Shown: positions 45,701 to 55,099 of the stretch, piece after piece
Layout of the letters: each line of letters begins with the position of its first letter
Position numbering within the stretch: the stretch's first letter is position 1
NCBI GenBank assembly: GCA_964413935.1
Contig: CAYPTY010000008.1
Coordinates: 1-64,000, forward strand
Length of the DNA: 64,000 bases
Direction: 5' to 3'
Origin: CAYPTY01 sp964413935
Lineage (GTDB): Bacteria > Bacteroidota > Rhodothermia > Balneolales > Balneolaceae
Position numbers and translations under genes: made by a program
Notes under the pieces: generated by a model
What the model saw: the letters and a program-made list of their open reading frames with translations, nothing else
What the model was told of the DNA's origin: nothing
The model's database searches: none

Positions 45701-45862
45701 GTAGTAGCTACGGTATTGCTGCTTGCTTTACTGCCTGCGCTGCTGTTAGTCGCCAATTATCTGAGACGTGCACTGCACTGGATCTGGGAAGGCGAATGGG
45801 TTGAACCTGAACTGGTTGAACCCGCTCATAAAGAATTACAATGGGAGGAGATCGATGTATAA
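42704..45862 (+). CDS. RND family efflux permease
   Basis: Proton-driven efflux pump of 1052 residues with the usual 12 helices and two large periplasmic loops. TM4 carries the acidic pair in GILVDDGIVVGENIYQK, and TM10 shows GIIVNDGLVFISSFNDRI. The N-terminal FSSFFPKQDTRFIVV-like region and the YPGASPMEIEEGV block are typical of the AcrB/HAE group of Bacteroidota. Substrate cannot be read. It is the third gene of the marR-adaptor-pump-TolC operon. Confidence 0.95.
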   Translation: MKRIILFFAKHQILVNLLILLMILFGTFAALNVSSSFFPKQDTRFIVVQATYPGASPMEIEEGVVLKIEEGLEGIQGIDRVTSVSSESSGNIRIELEYGANANDVLQEVKNAIDGITSFPAGLEKTLVFKEEPVSSVGVIAIYGEAPLSALKESAQKFEDNLRAFEGISQVELTGFTDPEIEVSVREDDLRRFGLTFTDLSQAIAQSNIRTTGGTIKGEDLEYTVRVDERNYYAKDLAEIVVRAGMDGSIVRLKDLAEVRDDFDESTNRAYLNGTPAVIVTVTTLNEEDILDANSFVKEYIEVFNRDNKLIKAELIDDSVVNLRERIALLQENGLFGVSLVFILLMLFLRIRVAFWVAMGIPISFMGMIILAAFAGVTINVISLFGMIIVVGILVDDGIVVGENIYQKIEEGYNPLRAAVDGTLEVLPAITSAIATTSTAFAFFYFLDGRLGEFFSEVAFVVIASLAISLIEVIIFLPAHLSHMKGIDINEEKKKPSKFDIEAKVEKALFLLRDRIYVPFLKFSLDNKTLAVFSGIALLIITIAAIRGGHVKTTFFPNVEGNTVVASLEMPQGTPEEKTRLISERIESAARRVNQRYQDEGAESDYIRDIFIQLGPGANKATINMYLSPSEERSIRSFDISVDIKNETGPVPETKLLSFLSANPFGKPVSVSLSSNNFAELRSAKEELKAELNKLPELRDVVDNDNEDQPEVSIKLKEQAYLLGFSLQDVVAQVRAGFFGAEVQRLQRGDDEVKVWVRYDIEDRRSVGNLLDMRIRQPGGRAYPLSELADVEFTNGLVAINHRDGRREIRVDAELSSLDVSATDVLGLIQEDILPGILARHPSVDYEFEGQVRETEKTAKSAQTVLPVILIILFSIVIWTFRSSLQAVILYSLIPFGIIGTGLGHYIHDVQISLLSMLGFVALVGIIVNDGLVFISSFNDRIRHGTKIREALIETGRSRFRPILLTTITTVAGLAPLIFEKSFQAQFLIPMAITIAYGLVVATVLLLALLPALLLVANYLRRALHWIWEGEWVEPELVEPAHKELQWEEIDV

Positions 45863-47174
45863 ATTCATATCAATCATCACATTAGCCTTTCTGTTGGGCT
45901 CGGCTCCGCTGCAGGCGCAGGACAGTTTACTTAGTCTGTCGGATGCCGTACAGTTAGCCCTTCAGAAGAACTATCAGATTTCCATTGCGCGTCGCAGCAG
46001 TGATATTGCTGAGAATAACGCTTCGCCCGGAAATGCCGGACTATTGCCACAGATTACTGCAAATGCATCATTCAACCGGAGTGTAGAACAATTTGAAGCA
46101 TCAGGGAGCATTTTTGATGTGGATACCAGTGGGGTGCAGGCTGATCAGCTTTCAGCATCTGTAAACTTCAATTATGTATTGTTTGACGGTTTCGGGAATG
46201 TTTACCGATTTCGGAGTCTTCAAAATCTAAAAGAACAAACCGGGGTGCAGGAACGTCTGCAGATCGAAAACACGCTTCTGCAGGTGATCCAGCAATTTTT
46301 ACAGGTGGCTGCACTCGATAAATCGCTGGAAATTACGCAGCGGGCGATTGACCGCTCATTAACACGCCTGCAAAGAGCAGAAACCCGTTATGAGCTTGGA
46401 ACAGGAACCCGTCTGGAAGTACTGAATGCACGGGTGGATCTGAATACCGATTCGGTTAATTATTTTCAGGCCAGAAGTAATCTCGAAAACTCAAAGCGAA
46501 GCCTGAATATCAGTCTTGGATTAGACCCGGAAAATCCCGTTTCCGTTCTGGATGAAATCAGGCTGAATGATGCCTTATCATCATCTGAACTATTAGCCAC
46601 AGCTGTGGTTCAGAATGCCTCGCTGGTAATTTCAAAACTCAATCTTGACAATGCTCGTCTCGGCCTGAAAAGCGAGCGTTCTAACCGATTTCCTGTAATC
46701 AGTCTGCAGGGGAATTACATCTACAATAATATTGATGGCGGAGCCGGGATTTTTAACCAGACAACCACCAGTGGCTTTAATGGCGGCATCACCATAAGTC
46801 TGAACCTTTTCAACGGTACACAGCAGGAGATCCGGATTCAGAATGCTCAGATCAGCCTTAAATCCAATCAGGAAGAGTTTGAATTTGCCCGGCTGGCCCT
46901 TCGCAGGGATGTACTCAATGCCTTTGAAAATTACCGAACCAACCACCAGTTACTGGATAAAGAAGCCCTGAACCTGGAAACAGCCAGGCTGAATTATGAA
47001 CGGGCACTGGAGCAGTTCGAGTTGGGACAAATCAGCAGTGCCGACATACGGGAAGCACAACTGAATGTATCCAGGGTTGAGGAAAGGTTGGTTAACCTTC
47101 AGATTCAGGCTAAGATTTCGGAAGTTCAGCTCTATCAGCTTGCGGGAATGCTGATCGAAGGCTCAATAGATTAG
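45855..47174 (+). CDS. TolC family outer-membrane efflux channel
   Basis: Outer-membrane channel of 439 residues. Signal peptide ends in SAPLQAQ. Two helical TolC repeats are seen (LQRAETRYELGTGTRLEVLNARVDL and, in the second half, YERALEQFELGQISSADIREAQ as separate blocks). I use ATG 45855: it follows a strong ribosome site (GGGAGGAG at 45843-45850) and gives the signal peptide. It overlaps the pump stop by 8 bases. It converges with ybeY, overlapping by 4 bases. Confidence 0.93.
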   Translation: MYKFISIITLAFLLGSAPLQAQDSLLSLSDAVQLALQKNYQISIARRSSDIAENNASPGNAGLLPQITANASFNRSVEQFEASGSIFDVDTSGVQADQLSASVNFNYVLFDGFGNVYRFRSLQNLKEQTGVQERLQIENTLLQVIQQFLQVAALDKSLEITQRAIDRSLTRLQRAETRYELGTGTRLEVLNARVDLNTDSVNYFQARSNLENSKRSLNISLGLDPENPVSVLDEIRLNDALSSSELLATAVVQNASLVISKLNLDNARLGLKSERSNRFPVISLQGNYIYNNIDGGAGIFNQTTTSGFNGGITISLNLFNGTQQEIRIQNAQISLKSNQEEFEFARLALRRDVLNAFENYRTNHQLLDKEALNLETARLNYERALEQFELGQISSADIREAQLNVSRVEERLVNLQIQAKISEVQLYQLAGMLIEGSID

Positions 47175-47611
47175 GATAGCTCCAGGTAACGGTTTTCAAG
47201 CTCATGCATAGCTTCTTGGGAAGCTTCACCTGCATCATCATAACCAATGATATGCAGCAGGCCATGAACGAAAACCCTTTTTACTTCCTCAGCGGCCTGT
47301 ATTTTAAGTTCAGCAGCCTGTTCCAGAATGCGGGGGATGCACAGGTAATGCGTCCCTTCGATTTCAGAAGCTCCGCTTTCCTCATTATAGCGGAATGAAA
47401 TGGTATCCGTTACATAATCACGCTTCAGGAATTCAATATTGATGCGCTGTATCTCTGCTTCATCCACAAAAACGGTCTCTAAAAAACTGAAATCCACTTT
47501 TTCTCCATCGCAGACAGCATCAAAAAGACCGAGCAATTCGGATTCAGCAACAGGAATGTCAAAATTGGAGGGATTAAAGAAAGAAGCTGGGGATTCAGGA
47601 TGCCGGCTCAT
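47171..47611 (-). CDS. ybeY: Endoribonuclease YbeY
   Basis: Zinc-dependent RNase for 16S rRNA maturation and quality control, about 146 residues. FLKRDYVTDTISFRY and the zinc motif HGLLHIIGYDD (third ligand Asp in place of the usual His) mark the family. Start is uncertain: ATG 47611 (MSRHPES) overlaps the upstream gene by 17 bases, ATG 47617 is two codons earlier and ATG 47641 overlaps more. Confidence 0.9.
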   Translation of the reverse strand: MSRHPESPASFFNPSNFDIPVAESELLGLFDAVCDGEKVDFSFLETVFVDEAEIQRINIEFLKRDYVTDTISFRYNEESGASEIEGTHYLCIPRILEQAAELKIQAAEEVKRVFVHGLLHIIGYDDAGEASQEAMHELENRYLELS

Positions 47612-48065
47612 CGTCATCAAAGCTGAAGTCGCCGAAATCAAGGGATTCGGTAAGGGACAGGGCGATACCTGACATCATCAGGTCTTCAGGTAACTGGGTG
47701 AAGTCGCCAGCAAGAACAGCTTCATGTACATTGGCATAAAGGGAACACCCTGCGGTGCTTTCAACAATCAGACCAGAAGTCATTTCCCCTGAGCGTCCGA
47801 AAAAGGTAACCTGTTTGAGGATATCAGAAGCAACAAAAGCGGTGCAGGAATGAAGCTGAATGAAGGTATTAGTCGCGTACACTGAAACCATATTCATGCG
47901 ATCCCCTTTGATTTCAAGGCCTAGGTGGATTTCAAGCGCAATTTTGCGCCCTTCATTCTCATCAACCACCTCAAAACGGTATACATCATCGCCCAGTGGC
48001 TTTGGTTTTGCCCCAAGTACCTTTCCGATGGTTTCGATGTTTTCAGTGGTAAACTGGTGAATCAT
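47595..48065 (-). CDS. Hypothetical protein upstream of ybeY
   Basis: A 156-residue soluble protein with no signal peptide. It is rich in beta-type segments (VYRFEVVDENEGRKIALEIHLGLEIKG) and ends in an acidic tail (FGDFSFDDDEPAS). I do not recognise it. Overlap with ybeY by 17 bases suggests translational coupling. Confidence 0.65.
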   Translation of the reverse strand: MIHQFTTENIETIGKVLGAKPKPLGDDVYRFEVVDENEGRKIALEIHLGLEIKGDRMNMVSVYATNTFIQLHSCTAFVASDILKQVTFFGRSGEMTSGLIVESTAGCSLYANVHEAVLAGDFTQLPEDLMMSGIALSLTESLDFGDFSFDDDEPAS

Positions 48066-48129
48066 TGCTGTCTCATTAAATTCCGTGCTAAAATAGTCAA
48101 CTGATCCTATTATAACAAAGTGCTGCGCA

Positions 48130-51100
48130 TCAGTTCAGCCCGAATGCCCGCATCTGGTTGGTGCTCTGTTCGGCTGAATCGAACAAAGGAATCTGTTCGC
48201 CAAATGTATCATTGGTTACCTCAGCAAAACGGGTCTTTACATTCATGGCTTTCTCTTCAGCTTCATTGTTGAAGTAAATATTCTGTACAATGGCCAGCAG
48301 GTTCAGGTTATCCCCGATGTTGGAAAGCACAACCTGACGGTCATCCGCCAGCGCATTCATACGCTGCAGAAGCTTATTTCGTTTGCTGAGCTGAGCGTTT
48401 CGGCGGGCTTCGTTAGCTTCCTCATTCATGGAAGTAAGCTGATTCTGAATCTCATTGTACTGTTCGTAATACTTGGTGATTTCCCCAAAGAGTTTCTCCT
48501 CTGAGGACTCAGCAACCCGGATGGCATCTTCCGCGAGTCCCACAGTTGAATACCGATAACCGTATAATACACGGGTATTGAACTCGGTTTCATCGCTGCG
48601 GAAGGGGATTACCTGCTCACCAAATTTGAGCCAGTAACCGGCACTGTCAGCTTCACCCATCTCAATATAGGTGTCGGCCAGCTGAGTAAATCCATAGCGG
48701 TAATTACCGCGCATTCGTCGAATATTTTCATCGAAATAAACATCTTTATCATCCCACTTGCGGAAACGGAAACTGCGGAAGCGATCACCTGCGATTTCCG
48801 GGTCCACATAGCCAAAGGGTCCGGCTGCGTATTTCTTTGGAACAATGCGATAGGCTTTTCCTTCAAATCTGAAATAATCCTGCAGATTCAGCTGGGAAGA
48901 GGAGGATACGGTATTGGCAAAGTAAACCGGCCTCAGCCAATTATTGGTTTGCAGGATGTCCAGAATCAAGGCGTCCTGCGTCTGCAGATAGTTTATTTCA
49001 TTGCCATTGCGATCACGTCCAAAGCTGCGGCCTCTGAGCTGCCAGGTGACTTCGTCATCCAGGGAGTCTACCGGTATCTCGAAATCGGTGCCGGTTCTGA
49101 ATATCTGTAATGAGGTATCCGGTTTAACACCAATAGCTTCTTTATAATCAGCATCCTCAGAAAAAGCCTTTTTCAGCATTTCTTTATCCACTGGAATGGA
49201 TAACTGCTGGGGAGACCAGCGGGTAAGGGAAGAGGTAACTTCAGCTACCTCGGTATCCGACATGGAAATCGGTAGCGGTGCTGATTCATGCGACCATTGA
49301 TCCCTCAGCTGTTTGATGTACCAGTCGGTATTCAGCAGGCTCAGGCAAACTACCCGAACATCCGTTCGCACCCCTTCAACTTCCTGAGCATACCATAGCG
49401 GGAAGGTATCGTTATCCCCGTTGGTAAATACAATAGCATTGGGTGCAAGGGAATTGAGCAGGTTATAAGCGTAATCCGGGGCTACATACCGGTCAGAACG
49501 GTCGTGGTCGTCCCAGTTCTGGGCACCCATCAAGACTGGTGACCCAATCAGAGCAAGCACAACCACTGCAGCGGCTGCGGGTACATTCTCATTGATGTAC
49601 GACTTAATCAGATCTATGATGCCCGTAATCCCAAGCCCGATCCAGATGGAAAAAGCAAAAAAGGAACCCACATAAGCGTAATCCCGCTCCCGGGGCTGAT
49701 AGGGTGTCTGGTTCAGGAATATGATTATAGCCAGTCCGGTTACAATGAAAAGTACCAGTACGGCAAGGGCCCGCCTCCAGTCGGTACTGAAGTGGAAAAT
49801 AAAGCCGAATAAACCGATCAGGAATGGAATGTAGAAATACTTATTACTGGCAAAATTATCCGGGTATTTCTCTTCCGAAAAACCGGACTGCCAGCCTGTA
49901 TCCTGTATATCGGCCTCCCGGCCAATAAAATTCCAGTTGAAATAGCGGATATACATGTGGCTGACCTGATAGTCTATAAAGAACTCAAGATCGCTGTCAT
50001 ATTGCTTATAGAAACTGATGTGGCGTGGATCGGGTGAGTAACGCCGAGGAAAAAGACTTTCTTTTTCTCGATTAATATTACCGATCTGGGGATCAAAGGT
50101 ACTTCCGCGTAAAATAGGAGTGGAGCCGTATTGTTCACGCTTCAGGTACTTCACAAAGGCCTCAACAGTTTCCGGATCGTTTTCATCAATGGGAGGATCT
50201 GCAATAGACCGGATGAAAATAACGGCATAGGATGAATAACCGATCAGGATCATGGCATAGCAGACCAGAATAATGTTTGAAAGGCGGTATTGTTTTTTAT
50301 GGGTGTAATAAATCCCAAAACCAAGAGCGCCTCCAATAATGATTATAAAGGCCAGCGGCCCGATCAGGCCATAGCTGGATGAGGTGACCCCATCCGCGAT
50401 GCCGGGCAGAACCTGTATGGTAAAGGGATAAATAGTCAGAAATGCCACCACGGAGATGGCTCCCATGATGCTGAAAGTAATCAGTGTAAAATCTCTTTTC
50501 TTGAAATAGACAATGAGCGCCACAAAAAATAGTGCAAGCAGATTCAGCAGGTGAACCCCGATCGCGAGGCCAAACATGTAGGCAATCAATACCAGCCATC
50601 GTTCATTGTATTCACTGTCGTGATTTTCAGCCCATTTAAGGGCTAGCCATACTACAACAGCGGTGAAAAACATCGACATGGCATAAACCTCAGCCTCGAC
50701 AGCATTAAACCAGAAGGTATCGGTAACCGCAAAAGTCAGAGATCCTACAAGCGCTCCGCCATAAGCTCCGATTTTATCCATCAGCGAAAAGTTATCCGGA
50801 TGACCTTTGAACTCACGAACCAGTCGGATAATGATCAGATAGAGCAGCATTACCGAGAGTGCGGACACCAGTGCGGAAATAAAGTTTATACTCACCGCTA
50901 CATACTCCATCGGCATAAACATGGAGAACATGCGCCCGATTATCGAATACAAAGGGGCTCCGGGCGGGTGGTTTACCTGTAGGCCGTGAGCTACCGCTAT
51001 GAATTCCCCGGCATCCCAGAAACTGGCGGTAGGGGCTAAGGTAAGGGTGTAAATAATGAGTGAAAGCAGGAATGTGAATAGTGCTAATACGCGGTTGGTC

Positions 51101-51138
51101 TGCGTGTGGTTATTCAGCAATGATGACATGAATCCCAT
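48130..51138 (-). CDS. DUF2723 membrane protein (GT117, protein O-mannosyltransferase-like)
   Basis: Large membrane protein of 1002 residues. The N-terminal helix region carries APTASFWDAGEFIAVAHGLQ and HPPGAPLYSIIGRMFSMF, the acidic-residue blocks of DUF2723. About ten helices lie in residues 15-535, followed by a soluble part (YAYNLLNSLAPNAIVFTNGDND) and a helical, TPR-like tail. The family includes bacterial relatives of TMEM260, a protein O-mannosyltransferase, so protein glycosylation is the likely role. An ATG three codons in (51129) is an alternative start. Confidence 0.88.
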   Translation of the reverse strand: MGFMSSLLNNHTQTNRVLALFTFLLSLIIYTLTLAPTASFWDAGEFIAVAHGLQVNHPPGAPLYSIIGRMFSMFMPMEYVAVSINFISALVSALSVMLLYLIIIRLVREFKGHPDNFSLMDKIGAYGGALVGSLTFAVTDTFWFNAVEAEVYAMSMFFTAVVVWLALKWAENHDSEYNERWLVLIAYMFGLAIGVHLLNLLALFFVALIVYFKKRDFTLITFSIMGAISVVAFLTIYPFTIQVLPGIADGVTSSSYGLIGPLAFIIIIGGALGFGIYYTHKKQYRLSNIILVCYAMILIGYSSYAVIFIRSIADPPIDENDPETVEAFVKYLKREQYGSTPILRGSTFDPQIGNINREKESLFPRRYSPDPRHISFYKQYDSDLEFFIDYQVSHMYIRYFNWNFIGREADIQDTGWQSGFSEEKYPDNFASNKYFYIPFLIGLFGFIFHFSTDWRRALAVLVLFIVTGLAIIIFLNQTPYQPRERDYAYVGSFFAFSIWIGLGITGIIDLIKSYINENVPAAAAVVVLALIGSPVLMGAQNWDDHDRSDRYVAPDYAYNLLNSLAPNAIVFTNGDNDTFPLWYAQEVEGVRTDVRVVCLSLLNTDWYIKQLRDQWSHESAPLPISMSDTEVAEVTSSLTRWSPQQLSIPVDKEMLKKAFSEDADYKEAIGVKPDTSLQIFRTGTDFEIPVDSLDDEVTWQLRGRSFGRDRNGNEINYLQTQDALILDILQTNNWLRPVYFANTVSSSSQLNLQDYFRFEGKAYRIVPKKYAAGPFGYVDPEIAGDRFRSFRFRKWDDKDVYFDENIRRMRGNYRYGFTQLADTYIEMGEADSAGYWLKFGEQVIPFRSDETEFNTRVLYGYRYSTVGLAEDAIRVAESSEEKLFGEITKYYEQYNEIQNQLTSMNEEANEARRNAQLSKRNKLLQRMNALADDRQVVLSNIGDNLNLLAIVQNIYFNNEAEEKAMNVKTRFAEVTNDTFGEQIPLFDSAEQSTNQMRAFGLN

Positions 51139-51397
51139 CTGTTATCCGGGTGATTAAATTGCGTTTTTCATGGGCTATCCGATAAGCATGCAATAATAGG
51201 AATAGCAGCATTTGATTCAAAATAACAGATACCTCAGTGAGCAAGGTGAAGCAGGATAGTAAACGAGGAGGCCTACCTGATTATTCCTTCCATTTTGGGC
51301 GATTTATGGATATTTTGGGCGCGATTTATGACAGCCCATCATCATTTTGCTACGTGCTGTTGAAACACTAAATGACCACATTCATAAGGGAAATTAT
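51139..51397 (+). repeat. Upstream region of icd with a 20-base direct repeat
   Basis: ATTTTGGGCGATTTATG (51292-51308) recurs as ATTTTGGGCGCGATTTATG (51312-51330), a 20-base period, about two helical turns. It lies 68-106 bases before the isocitrate dehydrogenase start, with TATTTTGG at both copies resembling a weak -7 element. No gene is seen in this gap. Confidence 0.4.
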
Positions 51398-52831
51398 ATG
51401 CAAAGGATTACAGTCGCTAGGGGAGATGGTATCGGCCCCGAAATTATGGATGCCACTCTTCGCATTCTGGATGCTGTAGGCGCACGCATCGAAATAGATG
51501 AAATTGATATCGGTGAAAAAGTTTATCTGTCCGGAGATACCAGTGGAATATCCAGCGAATCATGGGAAACGATCCGCAGAAACAAGGTTTTCCTCAAAGC
51601 ACCCATCACCACACCTCAGGGCGGTGGATATAAAAGCCTGAATGTGACCCTCCGAAAATCGCTTGGGCTCTATGCCAATATCCGCCCCTGTAAGAGCTTT
51701 AGTCCTTTTGTACACACTAAGCATCCGAATATGGATGTAGTCATCATTCGTGAGAATGAAGAGGACCTTTATGCTGGAATTGAGCATCAGCAGACGGATG
51801 AAGTGGTTCAGTGTCTAAAACTGATTACGCGTCCGGGTTGTGAGAAAATTATCAGGTACGCTTTTGAGTATGCCAAGCTGTATAACCGTAAGAAAGTCAG
51901 CTGTTTTGTGAAGGATAACATCATGAAGCATACCGACGGACTTTTCCACCAGGTTTTTGACGAAATTTCAGCCGAATACCCGGATATTGAAGCAGATACC
52001 TGGATCATTGACATTGCCGCTGCCCGTCTTGCGGATACACCTGAGATGTTTGAAGTGGTTGTTACCCTGAATCTTTATGGGGATGTGGTCTCTGATATCG
52101 CCGCGCAGATTACCGGTTCTGTGGGACTTGCTGGATCAGCGAATATCGGGCAAAGCCATGCCATGTTTGAAGCCATTCATGGTTCTGCACCACCCATCGC
52201 CGGCAAAAATATCGCCAATCCGACCGGATTGCTCCGTGCTTCTGTGATGATGCTGAATCATCTCGGGCAGCAGGATGTGGCTGAGAAAGTAAAGAATGCC
52301 TGGAGTTGCACCATTGAAGATGGCATTCATACTGAAGACATCTACTCTGAAGGCATCAGCAAAGTGCATGTGGGTACCAAAGAGTTTGCAGATGCCATTA
52401 TTGAGCGTATAGGAAATGTACCAAGAAAACTACCCGCCGCTAATTATAATAAGGGTGAGGAGATGAACCTGCCCGTTTACAAGCGCCCTGAGCCAAAAAA
52501 CAAAGAACTCAAAGGCGTAGATATATTTGTAGACTGGAAAGGTGAGAATCCGGATGATCTGGGCAAAATCCTTCAAAAACTGAATGGTGAGATTGAACTG
52601 ATCATGATCACCAATCGTGGAGTAAAGGTCTGGCCGGAAGGATTCGAAGAAACCTTTTGTACCGATCACTGGAGATGCCGTTATCAGGCCAAAGATAACA
52701 AGACCGTCGGCAGTGAAGATGTAATTGCAGTAATGCAGAGAGCTGTAGAAGAAGGGGTTGATGTCATCAAAACAGAAAATCTCTATGAGTTTGATGGCGT
52801 CAGAGGCTATTCTCTGGGGCAGGGGCAATAA
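51398..52831 (+). CDS. icd: NADP-dependent isocitrate dehydrogenase (Thermus type)
   Basis: Oxidises isocitrate to 2-oxoglutarate with NADP, 477 residues. Family blocks are GDGIGPEIMDA near the start, IRENEEDLYAGIEH, NLYGDVVSDIAAQITGSVG and EAIHGSAPPIAGKN. Beyond the usual enzyme is a C-terminal extension of about 140 residues (from about 340), as in the Thermus thermophilus-type enzyme. ATG 51398 (MQRITVARGDG) follows AAGGG; the upstream ATG 51347 gives an unlikely leader. Its product is the substrate of KorAB (14340-17283). Carbonic anhydrase follows 18 bases later. Confidence 0.94.
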   Translation: MQRITVARGDGIGPEIMDATLRILDAVGARIEIDEIDIGEKVYLSGDTSGISSESWETIRRNKVFLKAPITTPQGGGYKSLNVTLRKSLGLYANIRPCKSFSPFVHTKHPNMDVVIIRENEEDLYAGIEHQQTDEVVQCLKLITRPGCEKIIRYAFEYAKLYNRKKVSCFVKDNIMKHTDGLFHQVFDEISAEYPDIEADTWIIDIAAARLADTPEMFEVVVTLNLYGDVVSDIAAQITGSVGLAGSANIGQSHAMFEAIHGSAPPIAGKNIANPTGLLRASVMMLNHLGQQDVAEKVKNAWSCTIEDGIHTEDIYSEGISKVHVGTKEFADAIIERIGNVPRKLPAANYNKGEEMNLPVYKRPEPKNKELKGVDIFVDWKGENPDDLGKILQKLNGEIELIMITNRGVKVWPEGFEETFCTDHWRCRYQAKDNKTVGSEDVIAVMQRAVEEGVDVIKTENLYEFDGVRGYSLGQGQ

Positions 52832-52849
52832 GCCCGCTAACTGACTGAT

Positions 52850-53482
52850 ATGGCAGACAAGTTTAATAAACTGCTTGAGGGGAATAAGGTCTGGATCGAA
52901 AACGTCAAGGCCCATTCCCCCGGTCTGTTTGATCAGTTTACCGAAGGACAGCACCCAACCTATCTCTGGATTGGCTGTGCCGACAGCCGGGTTCCGGCAG
53001 AGGAAATAACCAATGCTCTGCCGGGATCTATTTTCGTACAGCGGAACATTGCCAATATGGTGGTTCACACCGACTACAACCTGTTGTCTGTTGTAAACTA
53101 CGCAGTCACTAACCTGGAAGTAAAGCACATCATTATATGCGGGCATTACGGTTGCGGGGGTATAAAAGCTGCCTTAGATAATAATTCTTATGGACTGCTG
53201 GACAACTGGTTAGCACATATCAAAGATATATACAAAATGCATCGGCCTGAACTTGACAAAATTCATGATGAGGAAGAACGAGAAAAGCGTTTTGTTGAAA
53301 TCAATGTGCAGGAGCAGGTGCATAACATGGCCGAAATGGCCTTTATTCAGGAAAGATGGAAAACCAACGAATTTCCATACGTTCACGGATGGGTCTTTAA
53401 TATTCAAAACGGTGAGCTCATCAACCTAAATGTAACCGTGAATTCCTCAGAAGGACTGGACCCGCTTTATCAGTTCGATTAA
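52850..53482 (+). CDS. Beta-class carbonic anhydrase
   Basis: Interconverts carbon dioxide and bicarbonate, 210 residues. Zinc ligands lie in WIGCADSRVPAEE (Cys, with the Asp-Arg dyad) and ICGHYGCGGIKAAL (His and Cys). The PGSIFVQRNIANMV block completes the active site. The 18-base gap to icd suggests co-transcription, which links bicarbonate supply with decarboxylating TCA steps (inference). Confidence 0.95.
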   Translation: MADKFNKLLEGNKVWIENVKAHSPGLFDQFTEGQHPTYLWIGCADSRVPAEEITNALPGSIFVQRNIANMVVHTDYNLLSVVNYAVTNLEVKHIIICGHYGCGGIKAALDNNSYGLLDNWLAHIKDIYKMHRPELDKIHDEEEREKRFVEINVQEQVHNMAEMAFIQERWKTNEFPYVHGWVFNIQNGELINLNVTVNSSEGLDPLYQFD

Positions 53483-53581
53483 GCCTTACACTTATTTACA
53501 AATCAACACCATATGCCAGGGAACGGCTAATCCCCTGAGCACGTCATTTTAGCGTCAAATAAATCAACCTAAAACCAATTT

Positions 53582-55099
53582 ATGTCTAACGCATCAGGAG
53601 AACGATTTTCATCTAAACTGGGACTCATTTTAAGTGTACTCGGAATCGCCGTTGGTACCGGAAATATCTGGCGTTTCCCGAGAATTACGGCGCAAAATGC
53701 CGGTGAGGATGGTGCCGGGGCTTTCCTGGTGGCCTGGTTTTGTTTCCTGATTTTGTGGTCCATACCACTCATTATCGCTGAATACGGAATGGGGAGGAAT
53801 GGCCGACGCGGTGTTGTAGGCTCTTTTGTAGAGCTTATCGGGCAGAAATTTGCCTGGCTGGGTGGTTTTGTTGGCTTTGTAGCCACAGCTATTATGTTCT
53901 ATTACAGCGTAGTTGCAGGTTGGTGTCTTTACTATCTGGGACAATCTGTTTTTGCAGCCCTGCCAGCCAGTACCGATTCAGCAATGGGACAATGGGACTC
54001 CTTTCAAGCTTCTTTTACTCCCTCCATTTTACATGCAATTGTGATGGTTTCAGGTGCTTTCATCATCATGAGAGGGATTAAATCCATTGAAAAAATCAAT
54101 AAAATGCTCATTCCGTCCCTTTTACTGGTATTGGTAATATCGCTGGTTAGAGCACTAACCATTGAGGGAAGCGGTGAGGGCATACGTTATCTGTTTACAC
54201 CCGACTGGTCAGTTCTTGCCAAACCGGAAACATGGCTGGAGGCACTCACCCAAAACGCATGGGATACCGGAGCAGCATGGGGACTGATCCTTACGTATGC
54301 AGCTTATATGCGTAAGCAGGACAATGTTACCGTTTCCGCTTTTCAGACCGGAATTGGGAATAATATGATCTCACTGGTGTCAGCCATAATTATCTTCTCC
54401 ACCGTGTTTGGCACGCTGGGTGAAACCATGAGCAACAGTGAAATCCTGGAAGTGATGAAAACATCCGGACCCGCTTCAACAGGATTAACTTTCATCTGGA
54501 TGCCTCAGCTTTTCGACCAGATGGCAGGTGGTAAGTTTTTCGCCATTCTTTTCTTCCTTGGATTATCCTTTGCCGCTTTCAGTTCACTGATATCTATGAT
54601 CGAACTTGTGGTAAAAGTTTTTGTGGACAATGGTTTTAATCGTAAGAAAGCCACAATGCTGATCTGTACGGTTGGCTTCTTATTCGGCCTGCCTTCAGCA
54701 ATGAATCTGAACTTCTTTGCCAATCAGGATTTTGTCTGGGGAGTAGGGCTGATGGTGTCTGGAGCTTTTATCTCCTTTGCAGTCATTAAATTCGGTGCTC
54801 ATAAATTCAGGGAAGAATGCGTAAACCTGGATAAAAATGATGTTCAGCTGGGTAAATGGTGGGAAATTGTGATCCGGTATATTGTCCCTGTTGAAGTGGT
54901 AACCCTGCTTGGCTGGTGGATTTACCTGTCGGCTACCGAATATGCACCGGATACATGGTATAATCCCTTAAGTTTATATTCAGTAGCCACAATTGCCGTT
55001 CAGTGGGGTATAGCTATGATTCTGCTCTACATCTTCAATAAAAAGCTGTTTAACCCGCCTGAAGGGGAGAGCAAAACAGTTGAAGCTACTTCGAGCTGA
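53582..55099 (+). CDS. Sodium-dependent NSS/SNF family transporter
   Basis: Twelve-helix sodium symporter of 505 residues, probably for amino acids or osmolytes. TM1 carries GIAVGTGNIWRFPRI, the sodium and substrate site, and TM2 follows with the family block. TM6-like GAAWGLILTYAAYM is present. The substrate cannot be told. The end overlaps the convergent PH-domain gene by 14 bases. Confidence 0.93.
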   Translation: MSNASGERFSSKLGLILSVLGIAVGTGNIWRFPRITAQNAGEDGAGAFLVAWFCFLILWSIPLIIAEYGMGRNGRRGVVGSFVELIGQKFAWLGGFVGFVATAIMFYYSVVAGWCLYYLGQSVFAALPASTDSAMGQWDSFQASFTPSILHAIVMVSGAFIIMRGIKSIEKINKMLIPSLLLVLVISLVRALTIEGSGEGIRYLFTPDWSVLAKPETWLEALTQNAWDTGAAWGLILTYAAYMRKQDNVTVSAFQTGIGNNMISLVSAIIIFSTVFGTLGETMSNSEILEVMKTSGPASTGLTFIWMPQLFDQMAGGKFFAILFFLGLSFAAFSSLISMIELVVKVFVDNGFNRKKATMLICTVGFLFGLPSAMNLNFFANQDFVWGVGLMVSGAFISFAVIKFGAHKFREECVNLDKNDVQLGKWWEIVIRYIVPVEVVTLLGWWIYLSATEYAPDTWYNPLSLYSVATIAVQWGIAMILLYIFNKKLFNPPEGESKTVEATSS

